NCBI GenBank assembly: GCA_023248635.1
Contig: JAHFED010000019.1
Span: 31,901 to 95,900 of the forward strand
Direction of reading: 5' to 3'
Origin: Myxococcales bacterium
Lineage (GTDB): Bacteria; Myxococcota; UBA727; VGSZ01
Length of the DNA: 64,000 nucleotides
Shown: positions 33,919 to 44,400 of the stretch, in pieces
Numbering within the stretch: the first letter of the stretch is position 1
Layout of the letters: each line of letters starts with the position of its first letter
Position numbers and translations under genes: made by a program
Notes under the pieces: generated by a model
Databases searched by the model: none
What the model was told of the DNA's origin: nothing
The model's input: only the letters and a program-made list of their open reading frames with translations

Positions 33919-34701
33919 ATGCTCTTGGCCATCGACGTCGGCAACACCAACACGGTCCTCGGTCTGTACGAGGCCAAAACGCTGCTGCACCATTTCCGCA
34001 TCGCGACCAATCGCAGCGCGACCTCCGACGAGATGAGCGAGCTCATGCTCAGCCTCGTCGAACGCAAGAAGATCGACCCCCGACAAATCGACGGCTCCAT
34101 CGTCGCCAGCGTCGTACCCCAGCTCAATCGGGTCGTCGTCGAAGCGGCCACCAAAAGCTTCGGCGTGCCTCCCGTCATCGTCGGCCCTGGCATCAAGACC
34201 GGCATGCCCATCCTCATCGACAACCCCAACGAGGTCGGCGCCGATCGCATCGTCAACGCCGTCGCCGGCTTCGCTCGCTACCAACAGGCCCTCGTCATCG
34301 TCGACTTCGGCACCGGCACCACCTTCGACGCCGTCGACGACAAAGGCCAATACCTCGGGGGCGCCATCGCTCCCGGCATCGACATCTCGATGGACGCGCT
34401 CTTTGCCCGTGCCGCCAAGCTCCCGCGCGTCGAGCTCAAGCGGCCTCCGAAAGTGATTGGTAAGAACACCATCCACGCCCTGCAGTCCGGTCTCTTGTTC
34501 GGCTACGCCGGTCTCGTCGACGAGATCGTCTCCCGCATGAAGACCGAGCTCTCTGTGCCCACCAAGGTCATCGCCACCGGTGGCCTCGCTTTCCTCTTCG
34601 AAGGCGTCTCCCGCACCCTCGAGATCGTCGACGAGTTCCTCACTCTCGATGGGCTGCGCATCCTCTACGGCCAAAACGTGCCGACAAAGAAGCAACCATG
34701 A
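33919..34701 (+). CDS. coaX: Type III pantothenate kinase
   Basis: First step of coenzyme A synthesis (pantothenate to 4'-phosphopantothenate). 260 residues, normal for CoaX. Motifs of the ASKHA fold: LLAIDVGNTNTVLGLY (phosphate 1), GADRIVNAVAGF with the catalytic Asp and Arg, VDFGTGTTFDAVD (phosphate 2) and the GAIAPGI loop. The C-terminal VIATGGLAFLF fits the adenosine site. Overlaps pcnB by 4 bp (ATGA). Confidence 0.96.
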   Translation: MLLAIDVGNTNTVLGLYEAKTLLHHFRIATNRSATSDEMSELMLSLVERKKIDPRQIDGSIVASVVPQLNRVVVEAATKSFGVPPVIVGPGIKTGMPILIDNPNEVGADRIVNAVAGFARYQQALVIVDFGTGTTFDAVDDKGQYLGGAIAPGIDISMDALFARAAKLPRVELKRPPKVIGKNTIHALQSGLLFGYAGLVDEIVSRMKTELSVPTKVIATGGLAFLFEGVSRTLEIVDEFLTLDGLRILYGQNVPTKKQP

Positions 34702-36557
34702 CCGAGCAAAAAGATCCCAACGACCACGTCGCCGCCGACGCCTACCATGTCTCCCCGCCAGACGGCCCCCCGACCGAGAGCGCCGATGCCTCGTCCGCGC
34801 ACGCGACCCAAGCCGATCTCACCAACGACAACGCCGTCGAGGAAGACAGCAACGAACCCCGCGTGGTCGACGAGAGTGCCTGGGCCGACGACGACGACGA
34901 CGACGACGTCCCCTCTCACTTTGGTGCGGTGGCCGCCGACGGCGCGGGCGACAGCGGCCCCGAAAGCCACAGCGATGGCGCGGCCGATGCCGAGCTGCGC
35001 AACCGTCCCGACGTCGAGCTCACCATGGCGGCGGAGCCCGAGATCGCTCTCTCCCTCATCGACGAAGACGCGCTGTGGGTGGTGAAGCGACTGCGCTCCA
35101 AGGGTTTCGAGGCCTACCTGACCGGTGGCTGCGTGCGCGATCTGCTGCTGGGCCGCACCCCCAAGGACTTCGACGTCGCCACCGCTGCCCATCCAAACCA
35201 GGTGCGGGCCGTGTTTCGCAACTGTCGCCTGGTCGGTCGGCGCTTCCGCCTGGCCCACGTGTTCTTCCCCTCCGGCAAGGTGATCGAGACCGCGACCTTC
35301 AGAGCCAACCCCACAGACACGCTCGAAGACCTGCCCGAAGATCTGCTGGTCGCCCGCGACAACGTCTTCGGCAACGTCGAGGAAGACGCGCGACGACGGG
35401 ACCTGACGATCAACGGGCTCTTTTACGACCCCGTTGGCGGCAAGGTGCTCGACTTCGTCAACGGCCGCGACGACCTCGAGGCTCGCCTCATCCGCACCAT
35501 CGGCGACCCCGACATCCGCTTCCAAGAAGATCCGGTGCGCATTCTGCGGGCCATCAAGTTCGCCACGCGCCTCGGGTTCACCGCCGAGCCAGCGACCTGG
35601 GATGCCATGCGTCGCCACGTCGGTGGGCTGGTCCGCTGCGCCCCTGCCCGGCTGCAGGAAGAGCTGCTGCGGCTGCTGACCTCTGGTTCCGCCGCCGAGT
35701 CTTGGGAGCTGTGCGCGCGCTGCGGCGTCACGCAGGTGATCCTCCCGGAGCTCCACGAAGCCCTCGACATGCCCCTGGAGCCGCGCGCGCAGCCCTTGCT
35801 CATCGCCGTACCCGCCAGCGACGACGCCAGCCCCTCCGCCGAGGGCCCCCCGGGCGACAGCCCTTCCGCCGAGAGCGAAGGCGTCGAGGTCGGCGAGGAA
35901 GTCACAGAGAAGGTCCCCATGGGGGCGACGTCGACGACGGTGCAGCCTGCCATGCCCATGAATTCCGAGGCCCGCCGCGCGCGCTTCCACGCGGTGCTCT
36001 CATCCCTCGACGAGGTGCGGCGGCGCGAAGCCGACATCACCTCCGCCGTCGCCTTCGCCGCGATGCTGGTGCCGGTCTGGGAAGCCTTCGTGCCGTCGAC
36101 GATGTCCTTTGATGCTTGGTGGGGCACGACCGCTGAGCGGTGGATCGAGCGCCTGCGCTTCACCCGGCACGACAAAGAGCGCGTGCCCCAGCTCTTGCTC
36201 GCGCAGCTCGATCTCGAACCCGAACGCCGGCGCGGCCACCACGCTCGCTCGGTCGTCACCCGCCCCTCCTTCCGCGAGGGACTGCTGCTCCTCATCGTGC
36301 GTTTGCATGCGGCCCAACAATCCCTCGACGACGTCGGCCTCTGGAAGGCGGTGGCCCGCGCCCACGGCGCCAACTATTCGCTGCCGCGCCTCGAAAAAAA
36401 TCGCATGCGCGCAGCCAGCCGGGCAGGGGGCGGCAGCAACGAAGGACGGCGTCGTGGACGGGGCGGTGGCGGCGGTGATCGGGGTCGCGGCGGCGATCGC
36501 GGTCGCAGCGGCGGCGGCGGCGATCGGGGTCGCGGCGGCGGTCGCGGTCGACGCTGA
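34698..36557 (+). CDS. pcnB: Poly(A) polymerase I with acidic N-terminus and RGG-rich tail
   Basis: 619 residues, longer than E. coli PAP I. Residues 1-115 are acidic and disordered, including seven Asp at 64-70. The class II nucleotidyltransferase head follows: TGGCVRDLLLGRTPKDFDV with metal ligands D157 and D159. LVGRRFRLAHV at 178-188 matches the signature that separates bacterial poly(A) polymerases from CCA-adding enzymes. RRDLTINGLFYDP and EDPVRILRAIKFATRLGF come next. The last ~45 residues are Arg/Gly-rich (GGDRGRGG units), an RGG-box-like RNA-binding tail. It adds 3' poly(A), promoting RNA turnover. Confidence 0.92.
   Translation: MTEQKDPNDHVAADAYHVSPPDGPPTESADASSAHATQADLTNDNAVEEDSNEPRVVDESAWADDDDDDDVPSHFGAVAADGAGDSGPESHSDGAADAELRNRPDVELTMAAEPEIALSLIDEDALWVVKRLRSKGFEAYLTGGCVRDLLLGRTPKDFDVATAAHPNQVRAVFRNCRLVGRRFRLAHVFFPSGKVIETATFRANPTDTLEDLPEDLLVARDNVFGNVEEDARRRDLTINGLFYDPVGGKVLDFVNGRDDLEARLIRTIGDPDIRFQEDPVRILRAIKFATRLGFTAEPATWDAMRRHVGGLVRCAPARLQEELLRLLTSGSAAESWELCARCGVTQVILPELHEALDMPLEPRAQPLLIAVPASDDASPSAEGPPGDSPSAESEGVEVGEEVTEKVPMGATSTTVQPAMPMNSEARRARFHAVLSSLDEVRRREADITSAVAFAAMLVPVWEAFVPSTMSFDAWWGTTAERWIERLRFTRHDKERVPQLLLAQLDLEPERRRGHHARSVVTRPSFREGLLLLIVRLHAAQQSLDDVGLWKAVARAHGANYSLPRLEKNRMRAASRAGGGSNEGRRRGRGGGGGDRGRGGDRGRSGGGGDRGRGGGRGRR
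34893..34910. repeat. (GAC)n tract encoding an Asp run in pcnB
   Basis: Perfect GAC units encode six of the seven consecutive Asp residues in the disordered acidic N-terminus of poly(A) polymerase. Same trinucleotide family as the tracts near 381 and 46858. Confidence 0.75.
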
Positions 36558-36613
36558 ACGGCCATCAGACCCTTCAGTGAAGAAAACCGGGCACGATCGT
36601 TTCTGCTCGGCGA

Positions 36614-37471
36614 TCACCTCCTCCCCAGCAGCAGCACCAGCCCCACGAGGGTGACGAGCGCGCCCGCAGCGGTGCGGGCCCCCGGTTTCTCGTCGAGCAC
36701 CAGGAACGCCAAGCCGCTGGCGATGACGGGCTCGCCGAGGATGCTCCCCGACACCAGGGTGGCCGGCAGGCGCTTCAAGGCTGCGTTCAGGGCCGTGTGG
36801 CCGACGACCTGGGGACCGAGGGCCAAGACCAACAACCAGCCCGCCTGCGCCGACGACGACGGCAGCAAGGGGGCTCCGGCTGCGAGACACAAAGGCAGCA
36901 GCACCAAGGCCGCCGTCGACGTCACCACCGCCGACGTCGCCAGTACATCGCCGCGCTGGGTGCGCAACACCAAGACGTAGACGGCGATGGCTACTGCTCC
37001 AGCGATGGCCAAGGCGTCGCCCGCGAGTCCGCTGTGGGCGCCGCTGGCGTCGGCAGCGATGAGCAGGGCGCCCGCCAGAGACACTGCGACGCCGACCAGG
37101 GATTGCGCCTCGCTGCGCTCGCCAAGAAAGACGCGCGCCAGCACGGCGACGAAGACGGGCTGCAGACACACGAGCACCACGCTCGCCGCCACCGACGTGA
37201 GCGAGAGGGACGCGATCCAGAGCGCGAAATGTGCGGCGAGCAGCACACCGGCGACCAGGGCCCGCCGCAGCTCGGCGCCGCGCGGAAAGGGGCGCCCCGT
37301 GCAGGCGACCGCAACCAGCAACACCGCGCCGCCCAGCGCCAGGCGCGAAAACGACGTCGTCAGCGGGTGAGCGTCCGCCAGGCGCACCAACACGGCGGCC
37401 GCCCCGACCGAGACGACGCCGACGCCAAGCAGCACCAGGCCAACGGAGTCCCGCGACGACGACGACGTCAC
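36614..37471 (-). CDS. EamA/DMT-superfamily transporter
   Basis: 285 residues with ten hydrophobic segments arranged as two EamA halves (about 10-135 and 150-285). Features include FSRLALGGAVLL, VFVAVLARVFLGE (the end of half 1, with the usual F.GE) and the matching ILGEPVIASGLAFLVLDEKP in half 2. Probable drug/metabolite exporter; substrate unknown. The start is GTG 37471, only three bases after the stop of the upstream choice-of-anchor lipoprotein gene, so it is probably co-transcribed. Confidence 0.9.
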   Translation of the reverse strand: MTSSSSRDSVGLVLLGVGVVSVGAAAVLVRLADAHPLTTSFSRLALGGAVLLVAVACTGRPFPRGAELRRALVAGVLLAAHFALWIASLSLTSVAASVVLVCLQPVFVAVLARVFLGERSEAQSLVGVAVSLAGALLIAADASGAHSGLAGDALAIAGAVAIAVYVLVLRTQRGDVLATSAVVTSTAALVLLPLCLAAGAPLLPSSSAQAGWLLVLALGPQVVGHTALNAALKRLPATLVSGSILGEPVIASGLAFLVLDEKPGARTAAGALVTLVGLVLLLGRR

Positions 37472-37474
37472 GTC

Positions 37475-39130
37475 TCAGGGTGTCGGCGGCTGGACTGCGA
37501 TGGAGACCAGGGTCGCCCCCAGCACGCCGTTGTGATCGATGATCAGATTGAAGCCGTCGACGCCGGAAAAGTCGTTGTCCGAGTTGTCGTAGGTGAGGGT
37601 CAGCGTCGTGGTGTCGTTGGGGGCCAAGCTCGTCGACCCGGCGGCACCGATCACCCAGTCGTCGGCGATGGAGGCGGGCGTGTCGCTCTCGGGCGCCGCG
37701 CCAACGATGGTCAGCGTCGCCGTGCCGGTGTTCTGCAGGGTGAGGGTGAGGGAGCCCGTCCACGTCGTCACGTCGGCAGCGTCGCCGACGGCCTGGGTGC
37801 ATTGGTTGGGCTCGCAGGGGTTGTCGGAGGTGACTTCGAGGATGCCGGCGTTGCCGCCCGCGACGCCAACCTTGAACACGCTGTTGTTCTCGATGTTGCT
37901 CTTCAGCAGCAGCACCGCAGCGACCGGGATGGCGGGTTCGGCGGCCGATGGGGTCCAGTGGATTTCGATGGTGCGCTCGTCGTCACCCCCAGCGAGAGCG
38001 TCGGTGGCGTCGAGGACGAAGCCCTTGCCTTCGTGGGCGCCGCCGCTCTTTTTCACCTCGCACGACAGTGTGCCGCCCAAGGTGGCGTCGGCGGCCGCCG
38101 CTGTGCAGAGGCCATCGCAGGAGCCGTCGTCGTCGAGGTCGAGGCAGCTCTCGTTGACGCTTGCGCTCTCGGTGCCGACGTTTTGCACCAGCACGATCTC
38201 GGTGGCCGGCGTGCCTTCGACGACGGAGCCAAAGCGCACGATATCGGGGCTGGTGAGGATGCCCGTGTCTGCGCCCAGCCCGGTCAAGGCGACGTCAATC
38301 TGGGCACCTTCAGCGCCCGTGGTGAGAACGCTGAGGGTGGCGACGCTGGCTCCGAGGTTGAGCGGCGCGAAGCGCACATCGATGAGCACGACGTTGTCGG
38401 CACCAGAGGCCGCACCGCAGTCGCCGCTGCGTCCCGCGGGGACCGTCACTGGAAAGGGGAACACCTGGCTGCCCCGGCGGGCACCGATGACGGCAAAGTC
38501 GCCGTTGCCGCCGTCGACGACCGCCGCCTGCACGACGAGGTCGGCGTTGCCATCGTTGATGATGCTGACGCTCAGGTTCGCGCCCGCGCGGGCCTCGATG
38601 GGATCGAAGGCGCTGCCGATGGGGACCGCGCCAAAGTTGAGATCGGTGCAGGGCTTTTGCACGGCGTCGGGGTCGTCGTCGGTGGGCTGGTTGCACTCCG
38701 CGATGGCCAAGGCCACGGGCACGTCGGCGACGAAAGCGCTGATGCTCGCCTTCAACAGGCCGCCGTCGTCGCGATCGTTGGTCTCGATCTGCAGGTTGGT
38801 GCTTTCGCGCTTTCCCACCTCGCTGCTCGCGACGTAGTCGACGAGGAGCTCCTCTTGATCGCCCAGCTTGATGAGGGTCGGGACCTTCTTGAGCGTGAAG
38901 TCGCCGTCGGTGTCTTTGAGCGCGGCGGTGTTCGGCGTGACGTCGAGGTCGGCGTTGCCGCCATTTTTCACGAACAGCTGGGCGCTGCAGGTGGCCCCGG
39001 CCGTCACCGGGCCCAGATCCAGCACCGCGGGCTCAATCGATCCCTGGGGCAGGAACTGGTCGACGTCGTCGCAGAACGCGCAGGCGGGCAGAAACGCGAG
39101 CAGGACACCGAGGCCAACGCGATGAGTCAT
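37475..39130 (-). CDS. Lipoprotein with choice-of-anchor / ASH-like Ig repeats
   Basis: 551 residues from ATG 39130. Lipobox LPAC with Cys17. The rest is a chain of immunoglobulin-like repeats of the choice-of-anchor D / ASPM-SPD-2-Hydin kind: each starts near PAVLDLGPVTAGATCSAQLFVKNGGNADLDV or LNFGAVPIGS..., with repeated IINDGNADL and LTLQNTGTATLTI strands, about five units. Likely a surface protein for adhesion or envelope assembly. The frame continues upstream to 39316, but those residues are Arg-rich and overlap the pyk promoter region. Confidence 0.85.
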   Translation of the reverse strand: MTHRVGLGVLLAFLPACAFCDDVDQFLPQGSIEPAVLDLGPVTAGATCSAQLFVKNGGNADLDVTPNTAALKDTDGDFTLKKVPTLIKLGDQEELLVDYVASSEVGKRESTNLQIETNDRDDGGLLKASISAFVADVPVALAIAECNQPTDDDPDAVQKPCTDLNFGAVPIGSAFDPIEARAGANLSVSIINDGNADLVVQAAVVDGGNGDFAVIGARRGSQVFPFPVTVPAGRSGDCGAASGADNVVLIDVRFAPLNLGASVATLSVLTTGAEGAQIDVALTGLGADTGILTSPDIVRFGSVVEGTPATEIVLVQNVGTESASVNESCLDLDDDGSCDGLCTAAAADATLGGTLSCEVKKSGGAHEGKGFVLDATDALAGGDDERTIEIHWTPSAAEPAIPVAAVLLLKSNIENNSVFKVGVAGGNAGILEVTSDNPCEPNQCTQAVGDAADVTTWTGSLTLTLQNTGTATLTIVGAAPESDTPASIADDWVIGAAGSTSLAPNDTTTLTLTYDNSDNDFSGVDGFNLIIDHNGVLGATLVSIAVQPPTP

Positions 39131-39279
39131 GGACAATCTCCCAGCGAGGTCGACAGCACGTACCGCAGCCGGCGTACCAGCCGCGCGCTTGAGCGTCGAG
39201 GTGGTGCGTGCTACCGGCCGCCGCTCAGGCTCGACGACGTCGTCGTCGTGGGAGTTGACTGCTCGTCGTCGGAGTCTCC

Positions 39280-40710
39280 ATGCGTCGCGCAAAGATCGTA
39301 TGCACCCTCGGCCCATCGTCGGAGTCGCAGGAGGCGATCGAGCAGTTGATTCGCACCGGCCTCGACGTCGCGCGTTTGAATTTCTCCCACGGCGATCACG
39401 ACTTTCACCGCAGTCTCGTCAACCGCGTGCGCGCCGCCGCTGCCGCCGCCGGCAAACCCGTCGCCATTTTGCAGGACTTGCAGGGTCCAAAGATTCGCTG
39501 CTTGAAGATGGAAAACGGCGCCGTCGAACTCAAAGAGGGAGCCGAGACCGTCATCACCGTCGACGACGTCCTGGGCACCGCCGAGCGCTTCGGCACCCTG
39601 TACAAAGCCTTGCCGCGCGACGTGAAACCGGGCGAGCTGATCCTGCTCGACGACGGCAACATGACCCTCGAGGTGCTGTCCAAAGACGATCGCGACATCC
39701 GCTGCCGGGTGATCGACGGCGGCATCCTCAAGGACAAAAAGGGCATCAACCTGCCCAACAGCAATGTGTCGGCGCCGTCGATGTCCGAGAAGGACATCCG
39801 CGATGCGCACTTCGGGGCCGAAGTAGGCGTCGACGCCGTCGCTCTCTCGTTCGTGCGCACGCGCAACGACGTGCGCATGCTGCGACGAGAGTTGGCCCAC
39901 GCAAAGTCCCGGCCGCTGGTCATCGCCAAGCTCGAGAAGCCCCAGGCCATCGAGCAGCTCGAGGGCATCCTCGAAGAGAGCGACGGCGTGATGGTGGCGC
40001 GGGGCGACCTTGGCGTCGAAATGCCCACCGAGCAGGTGCCAACGCTGCAGAAGTTGATCGTCGAAGAGGCCAACCGCCGCGGCAAGGTCGTCATCGTCGC
40101 GACGCAGATGCTCGAGAGCATGATCACAAACCCGCGCCCCACCCGCGCCGAAGCCAGCGACGTCGCCAACGCCGTCCTCGATGGAGCCGATGCCGTCATG
40201 CTCTCGGCCGAGACTGCGAGTGGCCGACACCCCGCGCGGGTCGTCGAGATCATGGCCAAGATCGTCGTCGAGGCCGAGCACAGCATCCGCGCGCGCTACA
40301 ACCGCCTCGATTTCTTGCTCGCCGCCGAAGCTCAGGACTTTCAAAACGCCATTGCCCAGGCAGCGGTGCGCGCGGGCCATGAGCTCTCGGCGCGGGCCAT
40401 CGTGGTGTATTCGACGTCGGGGAACACCGCTCGGCTGGTGTCGGACTATCGGCCCAAGGTGCCCATTTTGGCGCTCGTTCCCAACGCCGCCGAGCAAAGG
40501 CGCTTGGCCTTTGCCTGGGGGGTGAACTCCGATGTTTTCGAGGCCCCGCGTTCGAACGAAGAGCTCTTCGCCGGCATCGACGCCGCCGTCTTGCGCTCGA
40601 ACATTGCTCGAGATGGCGACACCATCGTTGTCGTGACCAAGCAGCCTTTGTCGTCGACGCAGCGCTCCAACACCCTGCACCTGCATGTGGTCGGCTCTGC
40701 CCGTCACTGA
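39280..40710 (+). CDS. pyk: Pyruvate kinase
   Basis: Glycolytic conversion of phosphoenolpyruvate and ADP to pyruvate and ATP. 476 residues, typical. Signatures: RRAKIVCTLGPSSES, ARLNFSHGDH, the active-site PLVIAKLEKPQAIE, MVARGDLGVEMP and TNPRPTRAEASDVANAVLDG. The C-terminal allosteric domain includes VVYSTSGNTARLVSDYRPKVPI. The start at ATG 39280 is 150 bp from the divergent lipoprotein start. Confidence 0.97.
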   Translation: MRRAKIVCTLGPSSESQEAIEQLIRTGLDVARLNFSHGDHDFHRSLVNRVRAAAAAAGKPVAILQDLQGPKIRCLKMENGAVELKEGAETVITVDDVLGTAERFGTLYKALPRDVKPGELILLDDGNMTLEVLSKDDRDIRCRVIDGGILKDKKGINLPNSNVSAPSMSEKDIRDAHFGAEVGVDAVALSFVRTRNDVRMLRRELAHAKSRPLVIAKLEKPQAIEQLEGILEESDGVMVARGDLGVEMPTEQVPTLQKLIVEEANRRGKVVIVATQMLESMITNPRPTRAEASDVANAVLDGADAVMLSAETASGRHPARVVEIMAKIVVEAEHSIRARYNRLDFLLAAEAQDFQNAIAQAAVRAGHELSARAIVVYSTSGNTARLVSDYRPKVPILALVPNAAEQRRLAFAWGVNSDVFEAPRSNEELFAGIDAAVLRSNIARDGDTIVVVTKQPLSSTQRSNTLHLHVVGSARH

Positions 40711-40728
40711 GCCGGCAGGTGGAAAACC

Positions 40729-41400
40729 ATGGCAAGGTCAGCGACCATGAGCGTTTCCACACCGCGCGGTCACTCGCCTCGACTCTTCGCCGCCTGCGCC
40801 GCCTTCGCGCTTCTGTGCGCTGGGTTGGCACCAGCGTCCGTCCTGGCCGACGCACCACCCCTCCCCGACGCAGCAACGTGTCGTGCCGCCAACTATCCGT
40901 GCCCGAAGGGCTGCTACCAGGGCCCGAGCAGTTGTTCCGGCGGCAAATCCACCGGTGACATCATCTGCGCGGAGGCGGGGTACAGCTGCGTCCACCAGCT
41001 CACGGGAACCCCGCCCGGCGAGCGCATTGTTGTCTCTGACACGGTCGAGCCCGTCGACATCGGCATCGACGACGTCGACGACTGCAAGCCCGGACAGTGT
41101 TGTCCGCCGACGACGACGAAAAAGATCATCATGGGTCTGGGGTCGATTGTCTCGTTCTTGGTTTTGTTTTTCTTGATGGTGCGGCTGATGGAGCGCGCCT
41201 TCATTCGGCAGGAAAAGTCTCCGCTGATGGGACGGCACCTCGGGATCTCGCTCGCGCTCTTTCTGGGCGGCGGCGCGGTCTGCGGTATCTTCTTTGCGGT
41301 CACCGAGTGCTGGTATCCAAGCTACACCTATTGGGCGGCGTTCTTGGGCATCGTGTGGCTCTTGCACCTCATCTACACGATGGTTGCCATTCGCAAGTAG
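40729..41400 (+). CDS. Membrane protein with Cys-rich exported domain
   Basis: 223 residues. A signal-like segment (about 20-40, ending VLADA) is followed by a Cys-rich region of some 90 residues (CRAANYPCPKGCYQGPSSC, DDCKPGQCCP), then three membrane segments (about 138-157, 171-193, 199-220). I do not recognise the family. It lies 18 bp after pyk and 72 bp before the tubulin-like gene. An in-frame ATG at 40747 is an alternative start. Location beside the tubulin-like gene may indicate a membrane partner, but this is inference. Confidence 0.78.
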   Translation: MARSATMSVSTPRGHSPRLFAACAAFALLCAGLAPASVLADAPPLPDAATCRAANYPCPKGCYQGPSSCSGGKSTGDIICAEAGYSCVHQLTGTPPGERIVVSDTVEPVDIGIDDVDDCKPGQCCPPTTTKKIIMGLGSIVSFLVLFFLMVRLMERAFIRQEKSPLMGRHLGISLALFLGGGAVCGIFFAVTECWYPSYTYWAAFLGIVWLLHLIYTMVAIRK

Positions 41401-41472
41401 CTCGGTCCTCGGGGTCGTCGACGTCGACAGGCAGCTCGTGGCAGTGTCCGCGCGTTCCAAGCGAGGATCGTC

Positions 41473-44400
41473 ATGACGCTCAAATTCAACGACCGCGGGC
41501 TTGCCACCCAGACCGACCAATACGACGCCCGCGTCGAGAAATACGCGCAGGACGCCGAGAAGCACGGCACCTATCCGCCGACGATCATGGTGGGCTTGGG
41601 TGGTACGGGCGCCAAGGTCTTGCAGCACGTGCGACGGCTCGCGCTCGAGCGCTTTGGCTCCGTCGACGCCCTCGAAGGCGTGGCCTACTTGAGCCTCGAT
41701 ACCGACATCGCTTCACGTGATGTGTCGTCGGAGCTCGTGGGCCGCGATCCCTTCGCCACCGAGATCGCGTTCAAGGAGCACGAGCGCCTCAACCTCAAGG
41801 TCGCCTTTCGCGAGTACCTGGGTCCGAACCTCGTCAACCACCCTCACATCCGCGAGTGGTGGGACAACTCGTTGACCATCGCCGACGACTTCAACCTCGA
41901 GCAGGGCGCCGGCCAGATTCGTCCGCTCTCGCGTTTGGTGTTCACGGGGAGCCGCCAGAAGATCATCGACAAGCTCGACGCCCAGCTGCAGTCCATCAAA
42001 TCGCAGGCGAACAAATCTCCGCGCCTCGATCAGACCGCCAAGACCCGCATCGTCGTCGTCGCCGGCCTCGCGGGGGGCACCGGTTCGGGTCTCTTTCTCG
42101 ATTTCGCGGCGCTGTGCCGGCAGCTGGTGCGCGACGCCAACATCGAGGGTTACTTCGTCTTGCCCGGAGTCTACCGTGCAGCAGAAGGCGCCTTCGCCAA
42201 GATTGCAGCCAATGGTTATGCGGCGCTGCGAGAGCTGAACCACTATACGCGGCATCCCTTCAAGGTGCGCTGGGCGGCCCGCGACCGCGAGGTCATCGAG
42301 CGCGGTCTCTATGATCGGGCTGTTATTTTTTCAGGCACCAATCACGCCAATCAGAACCTGAAAGACACACCAGATTGCTATGCATTGATTGGTGAGCAAT
42401 TGTTCGTCGACTTCAGCGAAGGCGGCATGGCCCGCTGGGTCCAGGGGGTGCGCATCAACCGCGCGCAATACCTGATGCGCTCCGTCGACCGCGAGTACCG
42501 CATCCAGATGCCCGACGGCTCCGTCGTCACCAGTCACGCCGACAGCTGGAAGACCTGCTTTCAGACCTTCGGCATCTCCAAGGTCGTTTTTCCCTCGTGG
42601 CGCTTGCTCTCCTACGCGTCTTACGAGCTGGCCTCCCAGATGATGGGACTGATGGACCCGGGCCGCGGCGGCGCCATCAGCGAGTCCATCACCGAGCTGC
42701 GCGACGACTTCGCCTTCCGCGCTGGCTTCTTCCAAGGGGAGCGCAACGACGACGAGGGCGGGCGCAAGGCCGTCTATTCCATCGTCGACGCACTGCGCGC
42801 CCTGCGCGGGGCCCGCACCAACGCCACCAACTTCGACGACCACATCGACGCCCTCGCTCAAGAGATGATCGACGAGTCGCCGGCCATGTTTGAAAATGGC
42901 ACCAGCCGCGAGGACATGAACAGGAGATTTCGAGAGGTTCAGGCCCTCATGGGAGACCCTTATTCGGCCCAGGGTGGCGGCGATTGGGCGACGTTGATAC
43001 GCGAGAACAAGCGGGCGTTGGTGAAGGCCGTCGCCGACCGCCTCCCCGATGTCGTGGAAGACTTCCGCTCCAAGCCCCAGGTCGGTCCCTCGGGCGTGTC
43101 TCAGCTGCTGCAAGAAGTCATTGCCCAGCTCGGCAAGACAGCAGATCGCGCGTGCTATTCAGAGTGGTTCAAACAAAAGAAAAATGAGAAGCAAGAACAA
43201 AAGCAATTATCGTACGGAAAGTGGACCAAGCACGTCGACCACGGCGTCGAAGCGGGCTCGGGCTTCTTCAAATCTGCGGGCAACCACCGCGAACAAGTGA
43301 AGATGGCGGCGGACAATTTCCGCGCGCACTGGAAGGCCGCCGTTCACGATTACGTCGCCGATCAAGCGATCGAGGCTCTCACCGAGATCAAGCGTCTGCT
43401 CGAAGAGCAGGCCGATCGCTTGCGCCGCATCTGCGAGTCCATGTTCGAGATGCGCGCCATCTTCGACGGCTACCGCGACTTCTTCGCCAAGCCCTCCCGG
43501 GCCACGGCCATCCAAGAGCTCGACGTACCCACACACCTGCAGACCCAGCTGCTCGGGCACTACCTCGGCTACCTCGACGAGGAGAAAGAGGCGCGGCTGA
43601 CGGCGCTGATGGCGCGCGGGCTGCGCGAGATGAAGCTCACCACCCTCAAGGAGCTCGAAGAGACGCTGCGCAAGAAGCCCGACGTGTTTCGCGCCCGCCT
43701 CTTCAAACTGTGTTTCCTCGCGCTCAAGGGCGAGCACGGCACCACCAACGCGTTCCGTCGCACCGAAGAAGAGGACTACGTCAAAGAGGGCTTCATCAAT
43801 CGATACTCGGCGATCAAGATGCTCGCGGAACAAGCTGGCGATGAAAAGAAGTTCAAGGACATCATTGACCGGCTCTACGTGCAGGGCCTCCCGTGGGTGA
43901 AACCGCGCGCCCTCACCGGCATGGGGCTCAACGAAAGCGACATCCCGAAGGACTGCTTCGTCGGCTTCTACGACGAGGGCGATCCCCGTACCGGCCAAAA
44001 AGTGATGCAGGTGCTCGAAGGACGTTCGGCCGAAGGCTTCCGCGCCCGCCGCATCAAGGTCAACGATCCATCGGAAATTATCCTCTACACTGAAACGGCC
44101 GCCTTCCCGGCGGCATACATTTCAGAATTGTACGACGAAAACGGATTACAGCGCTACTACGAAGACGCCGTCCGCACCGGCACCGCGCTGCACATCCATC
44201 AGGACTTCCACCAGTTTCAAGACCTGCTGCCGCTCAAAGAAGGCGGTGTGCGTCAGCTCAAGCAGGCGTGGAAGCTCTTCATCCTCGGCGTCATGCTAGG
44301 TCGCATTCGCACCGATCAACCCGTCCCCGACGACGAAAACCGCTTCTCCTACGTCTACCGCCGGCAGGTCAGCGCCTTCGAGCAGCGCTGGGAATCGCTG

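Noticed and set aside
36797..39349. 850-codon frame on the plus strand across the DMT transporter and choice-of-anchor lipoprotein
   Set aside because: It spans two convincing minus-strand genes and their junction. Product is Gly/Ala/Arg/Asp-rich with no domain.
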